Source: Uranotaenia lowii
Taxonomy: Eukaryota > Arthropoda > Insecta > Diptera > Culicidae
Direction: 5' to 3'
Length of the DNA stretch: 64,000 bases
NCBI RefSeq assembly: GCF_029784155.1
Contig: NC_073692.1
Location: forward strand, 72,351,544 to 72,415,543
Part shown: one piece after another, positions 11,460 through 23,879 of the stretch
Numbering within the stretch: the stretch's first letter is position 1
Layout of the letters: each line of letters begins with the position of its first letter
Position numbers and translations under genes: made by a program
Notes under the pieces: generated by a model
Told to the model about the DNA's origin: nothing
Databases searched by the model: none
What the model saw: the letters and a program-made list of their open reading frames with translations, nothing else

Positions 11460-11978
11460 CTGCGGTCGAGAAGACTTAGCCCTCGCACGAAGTGTAACCT
11501 GTATATGACGCTCATTAGACCGGTTGTTCTCTACGGGCACGAGACATGGATATTGCTCGAGGAGGACCTGCGTACACTCGGAGTATTCGAGCGACGTGTG
11601 TTAAGAACCATCTTTGGCGGCGTACAGGAGAACGGAGTTTGGAGGCGAAGGATGAACCACGAGCTCGCGCGACTCTACGGCGAACCCAGTATCCAGAAGG
11701 TGGTGAAGGCTGGCCGGATACGCTGGGCGGGACATGTTGCGAGAATGCCGGACGACTGTCCTGCAAAACAGGTGTTCGCTACGAATCCGGTAGGAACAAG
11801 ACGAGTGGGGGCGCAACGAGCGAGGTGATTAGACCAATTGGAGCGTGATCTGGCGAACGTGGGGTGCCCGAAATATTGTAGAACGGTTGCCATGGACCGA
11901 ATGAATTTTAGGAATAATGTTCGTCAAGTTATGTCGTGAGACGAAATACTATGTAAATAAATAAATTTCTCAAAAAAC

Positions 11979-13161
11979 GGAAATTTTCCAAGATTATTTT
12001 TTTCTTTTGAAACCATTGTCTTTTCAAAGTTGGAAGTTGATACTTTGTTGATTAAAAAATAAAAATTGCATAGGCACTGATTTATTGTTTCGTTTCTTCT
12101 CTTCTCACTTCTGATTCGTAACAATATTTTAATCAAAAAACGTTTTAAGGAAATATCAATATTCAACATTTTTATGCGGTATAAGAAATAATTTTATGAA
12201 ATCTTTCAGTCAATACCAAAAGTGTTGTCTATGGTCGGTTACAACAAATTACTTAATCAAAGTTTGCATCAATGCTCATTGGGGTAAAAGATGTAAAAAC
12301 ATTGATCAACCTCGTTTATCCAATACCACAGAGAACAGACTTACAAGCTCGAACAAAAAATATTCAAAAGAGTGTGTAAAATTTCAAATGCTGCTGCATC
12401 CAAAAAAACGTTGAAAATTGACTTGAAACAGTGCCATCTATTGCGCCGTTCAAAAGTTACAAACAAATTTTCAAGTGACGGGTTCAATTTATTGCTAGAT
12501 AAAGCTATGATCATTTAGTATCCGGACCCCTTTTTTCGGTGATAGCTTCGTTACTTCGGATATGCAAAACTTTAGTAGCGTTGTGTTGGTTATGAAAAGA
12601 ACTATCTTGCCTATTTTCTGAAGATTTTTAAGTTAACGTGTGTTTGAGATATTTACGATGCAAAAAGACGTGATAAAAATAATTTCGCACAATCGCCTCG
12701 GAAATACTTCATTGTCGACTTGAAAACTCATGAGCTGTTGATTTTTCTGAATTTTTTTTTTGGCTCAAATGTTTAAGAAGTGTAAGGAGCCATTCTAGGA
12801 TGCTCACGAAGTTCAATTCAAGCATCGGAGTGGGACCCTGGATCTCAAATATGGCTTAAAAGACTATGGTTATTGCCTATTACTGAATGTAGACCTCTTA
12901 ACTATGCAGTAAATCCGTTTCCGGCAGACAAAAAGTGTTGCCTGACTAGAAGACACCAAGATAATAACTAATAATGAGCAGTTCCATAGATCGCAATTGT
13001 GCAACCGGTTTTTACGCAATGAGACAGATGTTGACAGATGTGTTCTGATGGACAAAGAAATTTATGTTAAAACCGAATTTAAGAAGTCAAATTCTTCGAG
13101 ATGCTTATAAATGAAATAGAGAAACGAACACACACATATAGAATCTCAGTGAAACTTCATG
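11979..13161. other. intergenic, no gene recognised
   Basis: AT-rich sequence with short frames only. The segment at about 12515 (AGTATCCGGACCCC) looks like a transposon end, but I find no partner. Nothing else is supported. Confidence 0.4.
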
Positions 13162-13346
13162 TTTCTTTGAAGAGATCTAAATTCTACTTAAGACTAAAGC
13201 GTACATCTTTCAAGGATATAATGGCTAGCATTTTACTAATGCCACCAGCCCACAGAAAGAGTACTATGTATGCCGTGACCGAGACTCGATCTCATGACCT
13301 CTGGCTTAGAAGACTGAAACGCTATCCTCTAGGCCACGGTTGGCGA
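13162..13346 (-). mobile_element. tRNA-derived SINE, copy A
   Basis: Read on the minus strand it starts with CCGTGGCCTAGAGGATAGCG (A-box region), followed by GGTCATGAGATCGAGTCTCG (B-box region) and a conserved body. A diverged second copy lies at 25396-25556 with the same order of blocks, which supports a repeat family rather than a single tRNA gene. Confidence 0.65.
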
Positions 13347-13738
13347 CGCTGCTCATGAAACGGTTCCAACCAGAATTCAATTGGTTTTTCCAGATGAATT
13401 TGTGTAAAATATCATGATTTTGCAAAGGTTTTGCTTCTGTGGTAAAAATAATAGGTCAATACATGACTGAAAAAAGTGTGCAATGAAAAAAAAAGAGATT
13501 TTAAAATAAAGTAAAAGTATTTCTAGTAATCAACGATAAATTATTATTTTTATATTTTTACATTAAATGTCATATTATCACCCTTGTTTCTTCCATAGAA
13601 ATTTTTTCGATCAAATGAATAGTTTTTAAAATACACACGTTTGTAACTGCCTGGATTCTAAATTATCAAAGCCTTAAATGCAATATGAGTTACTTTTGAT
13701 TGAACAGAATTTCACTTCCTTTATTCAGTACGGTTTAT

Positions 13739-13904
13739 ACTTATAGACTTTTTTCGGTGAGAGAAACAACTTTTTTTTTTAAATGTACGTAACGTTCCAG
13801 GTTATTTTTCTTCACCCATCATCAGATGTCCCCCAGAGTAACCCGAAACGTTACATAAATTAAAAAAAAAAAATTGTTTAACTAACCGAAAAAAGTCAAT
13901 AAGT
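13739..13904. mobile_element. small palindromic (hairpin) element
   Basis: The arms ACTTATAGACTTTTTTCGGT and ACCGAAAAAAGTCAATAAGT are inverse copies. The pairing continues inward through poly-T/poly-A tracts to GTAACGTTCC and AACGTTAC, leaving a loop of about 40 bp. It is a MITE-like hairpin of 166 bp. Confidence 0.6.
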
Positions 13905-15339
13905 AAAAACAACATAAAAAGTACCGCTGATAAACTTTCATTCAATCCTTTATTTTCGCACTTTTAAGGCATGCGGTTTAACTAACAGATTTACAATAAA
14001 TGTTTGCACTTCTTGAACGGTTATCGTCAGAGAACGAATCGGCTACATCCAGTCAATTAGGAACATTTTTGACAATCAGTCTTACCCATCAAAACTGATT
14101 CGAGACATCTCAAAGCGGGTACTTTCTAGTATCACTTTTGCAAACCATTGTGCAAAATTTAGCAAAACAGCGATTAACTTGTAAGATTTTTTCAACTATG
14201 CAACCGATTGAAAGTGTTACGAAACTTTAACAGCAATTTTCTTGAAACATGCCAAACAGGTCATACGACCTTTTCAAACTGACCAAAATTTTGTTTTATT
14301 TCTCAGTTTGTCTTTGACAGTTCTCTTTGGTGTGTTTGAAGACATCTGGTGGCCCAGCCAAAAAACAAAAATTGGATCAAAACGATTGTTGGAAAATTTA
14401 CACAAGTTTCGTGGGCTAGCTTGTCCGTCTGTTCTCTGTGCCAATACCAAGTATTATGGACCCATAGAGTCTTGGGGACATTTTTTTCTACAAACAAGGA
14501 CTTCCTAATGGGTATTGTGTTAAACTGACTTGAACATTTAAATGAAAGTAAAAAAAAAATATTTTTTTGGTTTTTATTTTAGACCAATGTTTACATTAGC
14601 AAGTTCTGGCTCGTGGAATATTAAAAATAAAGTTTTTTTTTCTAAGGCGTCAACATTCTAGAGGCTGAACAAGAATAGATATAACAGTTTAAAAAATAAT
14701 ATTATTTAGTTCCTTCCTTTTTAAGACATAACTTAGAGTCAACTTTAAGATGCCATGTACGTTCAAAAGAGAAATGAATAATTGAAAAAGAAACATTTTT
14801 GTACAACAAGCTTTTGATAAATAATGAGTCTGAAATGGGCAATGTTAAAAAAAATCGTAAAAAAGGTATTAGCTGTATTATTCTAGTTAGAATGAGTGTT
14901 TGGACTTTTTAGCATTGTAAAATACAAATCAGCAATTGAAAATAATACAGTTTGAAGAGGCCAACTACTTTCTTCATATCAAATATTTGATTTTATAATA
15001 TAGAATTTAAATAATTTTTTACAAAAATGAGTCTTTTAAACTTATTCAAAACTCTTCAGAACATACATACAAAGCATGTTTAAGTTATCTGAAGAAAAAT
15101 GTTTAAAATTTAAAATAAGGAAGATAATAATTTTATGTTTTATGGATCTAAAATATGATTTTATTTTATTTACTAAAAAATCTAACCGAAACTATCTCAA
15201 AAAATAAAAATTTTCAAAATGTAAAAAAATAGATGTTTTTAAGTCGTAAAATTGAACCAACTTTGAAATTTTGGGGAAGATCAGAAGACCTTCGGCGCAA
15301 ATTGTCAGATAAAAAAATCCCCACTTATCAAAACACCCT
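13905..15339. other. intergenic, no gene recognised
   Basis: Homopolymer-rich AT sequence. Short reading frames at 14242-14508 are not supported by any motif or splice logic. Confidence 0.4.
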
Positions 15340-16400
15340 AAGCAAGTTTAAGTCACCTCGACGCCACCCGCCTTACGATTGTATCGTGTCATCGCGACAT
15401 CACGTCATCAGTAGGCAAGGAACCTATAGAAGAGTCGTCGTCACTCTATCGAGTAGACGGAACCTCACTTAGGTAATTGAATGCGCACGAGGCGATAGGA
15501 AACCTGGGTGAGAAGTGTTGAGGCCGCCGCCGCCGCCCGGCAGAATTCTCTAGCGCAAGTTCAGTATGCGTCCGGTGCTCGAACGAAAAGTGCCCCAACC
15601 ACGTCGCGGCGTCTTCGAAAATCCCAAAAATTGGTTCCCAAGCAAAAGCAGCGTGGAGGCGTCGTCGCGATTCGTCTATTGCAGCGTTTGTGGGTAAACA
15701 TCGCGAGTTTAGGTTGGAATATGCGCGGCACATTCCTAAAGGCGGTGTCCCTCAGTGTTTTCTTACCTGATAATGTGATAACGTGGGCCTAGAAAAAATA
15801 TCAACAAGCCCAGCACACACCAGAAAACTAAGATGGGTGGTAGCTGTTTGTCCGCGGAATGAGAAAATGTTAACATTATTTGCGCTGAGTTGTTGCAAGA
15901 GTTATCGCGCATCGGAATCCTCAGGCTCAAAGCGTTGTGGCGCTTTGTGTGGCTTGACAACTTGTGGGCTCTCGCTTGGCTGAACTCAGCAAAAGCAAAG
16001 GCAAAAGCGTGCGTAATATGATCGCGACCGTTTATCATGAATTGCAATGTTATCTGCTGAGTATGTTTGCCAGTAGCGAAATTTCGATACAGTCAATCAT
16101 CTTCTCCTTTTTCCTTGAAGTGTGTGTGTGTGTTTCTAACCGATAAGTTAAGTTCAATAATAATCACAGAATCGTGAGTAGCTGTGTTCCCACCGGCTAA
16201 TCGAATGAACGATCAGCTGGTAGCCCAGGAAAAAAAATCCTATTGAATGTAAATTCTATATCTACCGGTGAAGTGCTTCTGTGAAAGCTGAATCAGCATA
16301 TGTGGTAACAAATATTGTTATTGAAGAAAACATACTCGATGACAAAGTGAAGAAATTAAGTTTATCCGCGTTCAACAAACAAGATGATTATACGATTCAT
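15340..16400 (+). promoter_or_regulatory. candidate promoter and 5' UTR exon
   Basis: This block is clearly richer in G+C than its surroundings. It contains many CpGs and Inr-like TCAGT words (for example near 15562 and 15750). It ends TTCAT|GTAAGTC at 16400, a strong donor, with no long reading frame. A 5' UTR exon of the gene whose start codon lies at 30768 would look like this. I cannot fix the start site from sequence. Confidence 0.35.
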
Positions 16401-16847
16401 GTAAGTCTATATGATATTTATTCTTAATAATATGAATCAAAATTGAATTATGAAAAAAAAAACAAGAAATAAGAAGTAAATGTGTTTTGATGTTTTGATT
16501 TGTTAAAGGTTTCAATCGCCGTTATACATAATTATTGATTATATTAGTAGCTTAAATACTCTAGACTGACTGTGAAGAGGAGCTGCGATTTCTTCGCCAC
16601 CTCTACATAGTCAGTCAGTGAGCCTAGAAAAAGTTTATCCGACCATTTTTAAGCTTTCTACACTAATTGCCCTACGCTTACATTCTTCACCACCCTTTCA
16701 CATCTTTTTCGAAGCGCACTCGCTTCATTTATCCAGCTAAATTCTTCACAATGTCCTCAAAATTTCTACCTTAGAATTTCATCTCGCCGCAATGCCATTA
16801 AACTGTTATAATCAATGTTTTGAATTGTAAACCTTGCTATATTGAAT

Positions 16848-18249
16848 CTACACGCTCGAAATTCTTTAACCAATTATCGTTAAAAAGTAACCATTTTCAC
16901 ACCTTTCCGCGTTAAGTGATTTTTTGGTTTCTTCCATAGAAGTCATTTTTTGACTTCTCTTTGAGAAGTGGAAATATGGTTACTTTTTAACCGCAAGAAA
17001 TGATTGCGCAGAAGTTGAAAAACGGTTAATTTTGAACCGTAATTCGGAAAGCAGTTTGTAAATTCGTGAAATTTTCAAAATTGTAAATAAAATTTAAAAA
17101 AAACGAGATATCAATTATTTATTTTCTATGCGTGGTTAAAGTGTACGTACGGCTCTTTTTAATGTTAAAAACATGTTCAAGATAAAAAATCATGATATAA
17201 AAATATATGAACATTTAAAGTATAATCGAAAACTTTTTCCGTCTCTTCTCCTATTTTTCGCCTTGAACAGTCCGTACTTGCTGTCCCGCTCCCGAACCGT
17301 GGCACTATTCGGTTAGCACCAGATGAACTTTTCACGCTCGGCTTTCCGGTAATCGGCAATGTAGAACTGTGTTCCGACGCTCGAGCAGCGGCTAACGTTT
17401 GCATCCCGATTGATGCTGACCTTCTGCTGGTAATGACCTCCTCCAACGCGAGCTTTTATATAGGTTTTTTTTTTTCATTTTCATCTGGTTTTCACTGGCG
17501 GATGTGGCCAAAATTTTTGACACAAATATTCCGAAAGGCTAAAAAAACAAAAATTATATAAACAAAATACTTAAAATCGAATACAAGAAAAAATACCAGG
17601 TCCTTTTTCCTGCTTCTTGTTGCCAAATACCCCTGGAGGTTCATATATAGGCAGCTGCAGCACAAACTTTAAGTTGACCGCAATTCCAGCACGGTCTGTG
17701 GGTGGAGCTTTCCGGGCAGTCCGACCCGCCTTGCTCCATCCAAATGTTACGAATGTTATTCGACGGAATGATTGAGATAGCCAGTTTCTGTAGCACTATA
17801 GATGCGCTTATTCCAGATGTAAGTGCTCCCGTGCTAGCCGTTGCCATTTTTTCTCTGGAACTGATTCCGGACTGTACCTGAGCCATCCAATTGGTGCGCT
17901 GCAAATTTAGTTAATTTTATTTTGAGATTGTGATTTTATTGGACTAATTTTTTGACCAAATAATTACCTTTTAGATCATCTCCACGGTCACCCGAATAAC
18001 AGTAAAAGATTTATTCTTTTGTCTTTTCAAAAAAAATATCCTTGCTTGCTCCTCAGGCAAATTTTCAAAATGGCGAAGAAAAAGGCCAAGTTTTTCAACC
18101 GTTTTGTGGTTAATACGCGAGAACTACCAAATGGTTAAATTTCTTCATAGAAAAATTCTTAAAAAATAACCATAAAGAAAGTTTGTCATCACAAACCATA
18201 AAATGGTTATTTTATAACCATAAATGGTTAAATAAAAACGAGCGTGTAG
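16848..18249. mobile_element. 1.4-kb element with CTACACGCTCG inverted termini
   Basis: CTACACGCTCG at 16848-16858 is perfectly inverted at 18239-18249. Both ends then carry TTTAACCA and several GGTTA/TAACC words in opposite orientation. Two minus-strand frames inside (17904-17641 and 17446-17177) show no family I recognise and may be remnants of a carried gene. No target duplication is obvious. Confidence 0.6.
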
Positions 18250-18907
18250 GAGGTACATATGTACCGTAAACTGTGGGAAATTCGATCACTTTTTTCATTC
18301 ATTTTTGAATATTTTAGGGTTGGAGCTACGTTTGCGTAACACTTCAAATTTTTATTACACTTACTGAGAAAAGGAGTACAAAGCATGATCTGATCTTCAG
18401 GGTAACTTTGATCAGCATGGTTTTATCGTATCCAACATCTTCAAAACTATTGTTTTGGTGCACTTTAGCAAAGACGTCAGAAAAACAACAATTATAGTAT
18501 TTTTTATTAAAGCAAAACTGCTTTTTACGTTTAATTTGGAAAGTTATAATCGAAAGATGGACAACGATGCTGCATAAATTTAGGGACAACAATGATGATC
18601 ATTACTAAAAAAAAATCAGCTACAAAACAATGGAGTTTTGACTTCATACTTCATAGGGAATAGGGAACTTCCCTACTACTATTTTCATTTTCTTTTTTCT
18701 TCAAACTTTACGATTTGATAAGGTTACAAGCCATTTATCACAGATAGAGTTACTCTCAACAAATTTCAAATTTTTTAATTAAAAAAAATATCATTAACTG
18801 ATTGTCCAACTAAAGCCAGAATGATTTTTGCCCAGAATGACAAATACCCAAAATCAAACCTCAGAATGAACCGTTACCCATATTTTTTTCCCATAATGCA
18901 CCCTTTT
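18250..18907. other. no gene recognised between two elements
   Basis: AT-rich sequence; a short minus-strand frame (18592-18344) has no supporting feature. Confidence 0.4.
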
Positions 18908-21490
18908 CTTACTTACTTAATGGTCCCGCGTCGATTTTCCGGCGCATAGGGCCGTGGTGAAAGACCTCCACTGTTGACGATCCGGAGCCAGCGTCTTCAC
19001 TTGGTCTCAGTCAAGATTTTTGTCGACAGTTCGGATTTCGGCGATTAGGCTCCGCCGCCACGAGTTTCTGGGTCTGGCTCTCCTTTGATGTCCTTCTGGA
19101 TTCCATTCAAGCGCCTCTCTGCAAATTTCATTCTCATCTCTTCGCAGCGTGTACATGTCCATCTCCACTTACGTTCCAGAATCTCGATTTCTAGCGCCCT
19201 TTGATGACACCGGCGATGTAGTTCCTTATTTGAGATCCAGTTGCTAGGCCACCAAGCGCGGGTGATACTCCGCAGGCAGCGACCTACTTGCAGTTTTTGC
19301 GTCGTCACCGCTTACCTTTGTGCACCAAGTTTCAAACCCGTACAACTGTACTAATACACTTAAAATAAAGAAAAAAAATACAATAATACGGATTTGACGT
19401 TTGAGTTGAAGATTCGGATTTTAGTTCGTAGAGAGATCTGGCGTGAGCGCCAGATGATTCGAAGACTTACAAACGCAAATCGGGCTTCTCTGATCCGGGG
19501 TTCGATGCCTTTCCTGGTACCCCACCATCAAGTATAATCTGGCAACCAAGATACTGGAAGCACTTCACTTCACGAAATTGGAAGAATTCACTGTGTTGAT
19601 TTCCATCGACTTGGTCTTTCCGACATTGATTTAGAGACCTACTGCCTTGGAGCTTTCGGTGAGGTCGTCGAGTTGGCTCTGTATATCTGGTTGTCTTTGG
19701 GCGAGCAAACCAATTTCGTAAGCCAGGTCAAGGTCGGTCAGCTGCTCCATTAATGAATGATGGACTAGTTTCTCTGGAACTCCTGGTCACCTTAGAGCCG
19801 CCCAGATGTTTTCGTGGTTCAGTCGGTCAAATGCTTTTTAGAAATCAACGAGCACAAGCAGAATAGAGTCCTTGAATTCGGTGATTTGTTCCAGTATTAT
19901 GTAATCGTAGCGTTGTGATGTGGTCCACACATGATCGTCCGGATCGGAATCTAGCTTGTTGCCGTCGGAGTGTAGCGTCGATTTTCTCCTGGATCCTGTT
20001 CAGGATCACTCGGCAGGGTACTTTGAAGGTTGTACAGATCAAAGTTATGCCTCTCCAGTTACCGAACTCAGTCAGGTCTCCTTTCTTCGGGACCTTTACG
20101 AGGATTCCCTGCATCCTGGAAATGTTGCAGTATTCCACATGTCAGGGAAAAGACGGTGCAACATTTGTGCTGACAAGGCAGGGTCGGCTTTGAGCATCTC
20201 AGCAGGAATGAATTCGATTCCAGGCACTTTGTTGGACTTCATGTCCTTGATTGCTGCTTCTATTTCAGCCAGCGATGGCGCTTCCGAGTTGACGACATTT
20301 ATGCGACTTACTGTTGGCGCTTCAAGCTGCGGGTTCCGTTGGCCATCGCTATTCGTGACTCGGAAGAGTTGTTCGAATTGCTCAGTCCATCGTTTGAGCT
20401 GATCTGTTCGATCGGTCAATAACTGACCTGCTCGGTCTTTTAGCGGCATTCTTGCATTAGTCCTTGCACCACTAAGGCGCGAGAAATATCATAAAGTAAT
20501 CGGATATCTCCATTGGCAGCGGCTCTTTCTCCCTCTTCGGCTAGGGAGTTTGTCCAGGCTCTCTTGTCTCGTCTACAAGCTCGTTTAACTGCCTTTTCCA
20601 ACTCCGCATATCGTAAGCGGACGGCTGCTTTGGCTGACCCGGTACATGCCTGCTCAATTCCAATTTTCGCCATTTTCCGATCATCGACCATCCTCCAAGT
20701 TTCATCAGACATCCATACACTTCTTCTTCCACAAACTTTACCGAGAGTACCATGGCTCGTCGTGACAAAGGCATTCTTGATTCCACACCGCTGTTCACGA
20801 CTGTGCCGTCTCACGGCAATTCCGAGGCTCGGGATTCTAGCTGATCAACGTATGCCCTTTTTATCTCTGGATTCTCCGACCGGCGGACGTCGTATCGACA
20901 CCGTTGGACACGCGCAACTCTCAGTCGTATCTTGCCAAGAACGAGGTGATGGTCAGATGCAATGTCTGCGCTTCGTTTGTTGCGGACATCAAGAAGGCTC
21001 CTTCTCCATTTTCGGCTGATGCAAATGTGGTCAATTTGATTTTCTGTTCGGCCATCTCGGGATACCCAAGTGACCTTATGTGCTGGTCTATGGGGGAAGA
21101 GCGATCCACCGATCACCATGTTGTTGTTCCCTTAAATTCTTTAACAAGCTCTCCGTTTCCTCTCATCTGTCCTAGACCATGGCGCCCCATGCTTTCAAGT
21201 CCTGATTGTCGGAGACAATTTTTGCGTTGAAGTCACCTAAGTGGATTTGAATGTTACCTTTCGGAATTTTCTCAACCACGCTGTTCAGTTGACTGTAAAG
21301 CTGCTCTTTCTTCTGCAAATTGGCAACGTTAGTTGGCGCATAGCACTGGACTATTGTAAGGTTTCTAACCCGTTTTCTAAATCTGGCTACGATTATTCTT
21401 TCGTTTATCGGTTGCCATCTAATGAGGGCGGCATGGGCCTGCGGGCTTAACAGGAAACCAAAGGACTTAGCTGGCGAGAATCGCATTTCA
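18908..21490 (-). mobile_element. decayed non-LTR retrotransposon
   Basis: Read on the minus strand the order is endonuclease (VQCYAPTN near 21350, LGDFNAK near 21230, then NQIDHICIS and IASDHHLVL near 20930-21040), linker, RT (NKVPGIEFIPAEML near 20230, GNWRGITLICTTFK near 20060, FRSGRSCVDHI near 19930), and a tail (KWRWTCTRCEEMRM near 19150). It ends in a TAAG repeat near 18908-18920. Several frameshifts and stops break it, and the FADD region is not intact. It is a different family from the element at 9742. Confidence 0.8.
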
Positions 21491-21882
21491 TAAATTCAGC
21501 CACTCGCTGCGAGACAGACACTGTTTAGACATTTTTTATGCTCAAATTAATCACGATCTAGCTAAACTGATCAAATGCTCCATGCTATGTGAAGAACGAA
21601 ATCCAGATTGGAGTTCGTGTAATATATTGTTTTATTAAATAGAGACGAGACGAAATGACCCTGTAGCAACATGGCGATGCTGTGCGCATTAACGGCTGAG
21701 ATGCGTGCCAAAATCATCGGTTTTTCCACGGCCACGAAGAGAGTTTTCCGAAGTCACATATTTACTTGAATGAAGGCTTAGAAAGTTACATATTGGCTGA
21801 AAAAGAGAATCAGCTGTCCAATTCCCTGAAGTGAACTATATGTACTCATTAATGAACTTGAAAGCTGCAAAAGTGCTTAATG

Positions 21883-23047
21883 TAGGCTTGCCAGATACTT
21901 TTAGAAAAATGCGGGACATTTCACGAAAAAAAGCGGGACATTGAAAAACTCTTGAAAGAAAACCTTGATTGTTTAGCCAAACTTATACATTTACCATCAG
22001 CCTAAGTTGTTCATAGAGAGCACCGTAAGGATTTATGTTCAACGTGGATTGATTTTGCTCAGTGTTTCTTATACAACTTCTATTTGCACGTTTTTTTTTT
22101 GCAATAAGCACGGTTATTTTCCACGGTTCTCGCGAATTTACACGTTATTTGAGAGAAAATATTTTATGTCTTACTTGTAAACGGAGGATTTGATACAGCG
22201 TAAAAATTTTAAAACTCAAGAAAACTTACCTATTTATATACTTTGAACAATTGAGTCAAAAATTGCGGTGTATAAGGCAATTTAATTGAGATTTAGGCGA
22301 AAAATTTAGATCTATAATTATTTGGAAGCATTTTAAACAATATTTTCTTCATACCAAAGTTCTTCACAAATCATTGCACATTGGCAAAATTTGTATTTCA
22401 AATATCAAAAAAATTAGAAATCGCAGGTTTAATAGCCTGAAACAATACCTATTTTATGTGAAATGTCCTTAATTACTCAGCGAGAAAACAACAATAACTT
22501 CGTGAAAATGAATTTGAGCAAAATTTTGTTAAGGAAAACTGTGAAAGTTTCATGAAGGTTTTTGAAGTGATATATGAATTATAAGCCTTTTAAATGAGCT
22601 CTTTTTCATGAAAAATTGCTATTTTGATCAATAATTTTTTTAAAATGATAAATTCTCATACAAAAGTGAATATGATTGATCAACATTCAAATGAGATATA
22701 AAGCAATTATTTTATAAAATAACAAAATCTCCATAGGGATAAAAGTAGGAATAAAGATCGCTTCTTAAGATCTTCTTATTTGAAAATGTTCAAGTTATTT
22801 TAAGTAAAAACCTTTCAGCTCGTTTAATGAAGTTGCAATGACTGAAAGACATATTTGAAGGATTTTCTATGTCTAACCAATAAATTCAAATTGAGATCAA
22901 AGTTTGATTTTTTTCAGTTTAAGTCAGTAAACTTTGTAAAAATTTTCCAAAAAAAAAGCGGGACATTTCGAGGAAAAAGCGGGACGGCGGGACATTCAAC
23001 ATAAAAGCGGGACATGTCCCGCTTTTGCGGGACGGATGGCAACCCTA
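21883..23047. mobile_element. hAT-like non-autonomous element with 8-bp TSD
   Basis: GCTTAATG occurs at 21875-21882 and 23048-23055, exactly flanking termini TAGGCTTGCCA and TGGCAACCCTA. Both ends carry repeats of GCGGGACA: two near the left end and several near the right end, including a perfect 16-bp palindrome GCGGGACATGTCCCGC near 23006. The 8-bp duplication and the terminus style fit the hAT superfamily. No transposase frame remains. Confidence 0.8.
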
Positions 23048-23226
23048 GCTTAATGTGTAAGAGACTTAAGTCACATAAAGGACACAAAAGTGCTCAACAC
23101 GGGATTTATTGAGGCACAAAAAGGGCATTGAGGTGCTTTCTTCCTGGCTGGCTGGCTTTCTGGTAGGGCGGGTGCTACAAAATCATATCACCACCTCGAG
23201 TTTTAGTTTCAGTTAGAACAACATCT

Positions 23227-23306
23227 AGGCGTGGTCTTGTGGTAGCGTGTTCGATTCTCACCACGAAGGTTGGGGTTCGATCCCCAAGCCGGGCGAGATT
23301 TTTTTC
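23227..23306 (+). mobile_element. tRNA-like sequence with intact B box
   Basis: GTGGTCTTGTGGTAGCGTG forms an A-box region. TTGGGGTTCGATCCCCAA makes a perfect T-arm with consensus B box, and a T-run follows at 23310. It could be a SINE head or a tRNA pseudogene; I could not draw a full acceptor stem, so I do not call a functional tRNA. Confidence 0.5.
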
Positions 23307-23879
23307 AATTAGTAATTTGATACATGAGTGACCATCCTGTGGCGATATATGTAAAGAAATGTAGGAAAGAAGCAATTGAGCAGAAAATTGAACAAATGTC
23401 AGCAAACTTTGAAATCCGGTGCGTGTGGCATCATGGTGGCACCATGCATTGAACATAGTAAATAATCAAGAGAAGGTGATATGAACCTATGCCGAGGGTG
23501 CAATTGAGATAGAAAGAATTTTTTTGCGCATTACACGATTTTTTTTAAGCTGAATAAAAAAGCCACTGGAAGCTGAATAGAAGGCCATGATAACTTGTTT
23601 TGAAACTTGAAAGTATCAATAAGAACTTAAATTTTGAGCTGCATAGAACGTACTTCATATCCATGATGGGGCTGAGTAAGCTTTTTTGAACTTGTTTAAT
23701 GGGACTTTTGGTTGCTTGGGATCACGGTAACAAGTCGGAGGCCCAGATCAGCCAGTGTTTCAGTTTGAAGAATTGTGTCAGAAGTCCACATTTAATTTTT
23801 AATATAGATTAAGTTACCGAAGTAATACAGTCCACAATTTTTTGATGTTTTTTTGAATGAGTGCGGTTTTTTTGTTCAT

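Larger units (their letters stand above)
9742..11965 (+). mobile_element. non-LTR retrotransposon, 5'-truncated (RTE-like?)
   Basis: A 13-bp direct repeat TTTCTCAAAAAAC (9729-9741 and 11966-11978) flanks the element, which ends with a short AAATAAATAAAT tail. That is the outcome of target-primed reverse transcription. Inside are the end of an endonuclease (IDHVLIDSRHF, then SDHYLV near 9990), a Glu/Arg-rich linker, and a reverse transcriptase (HQAGFMEGRSTTDQIF, FIDFKAAYDTID). Frameshifts occur near 10570 and after 11450. About 265 bp containing the FADD catalytic motif are missing near 11370 compared with the copy at 37807. The clade is uncertain. Confidence 0.85.

Noticed and set aside
12515..12850. 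Possible Tc1-like transposon end and coding fragment
   Set aside because: The segment beginning AGTATCCGGACCCC looks like a terminus, but I found no inverse partner and no transposase motif nearby.
16560..16620. Imperfect hairpin ACTGACTGTGAAGAGG...CCTCTACATAGTCAGTCAGT
   Set aside because: The arms pair over only about 15 bp with mismatches, and no flanking duplication or second copy was seen; too weak to call.
23227..23306. Functional tRNA gene
   Set aside because: The T-arm and B box are perfect, but I could not pair an acceptor stem or place a normal anticodon loop; a SINE head or pseudogene fits better.
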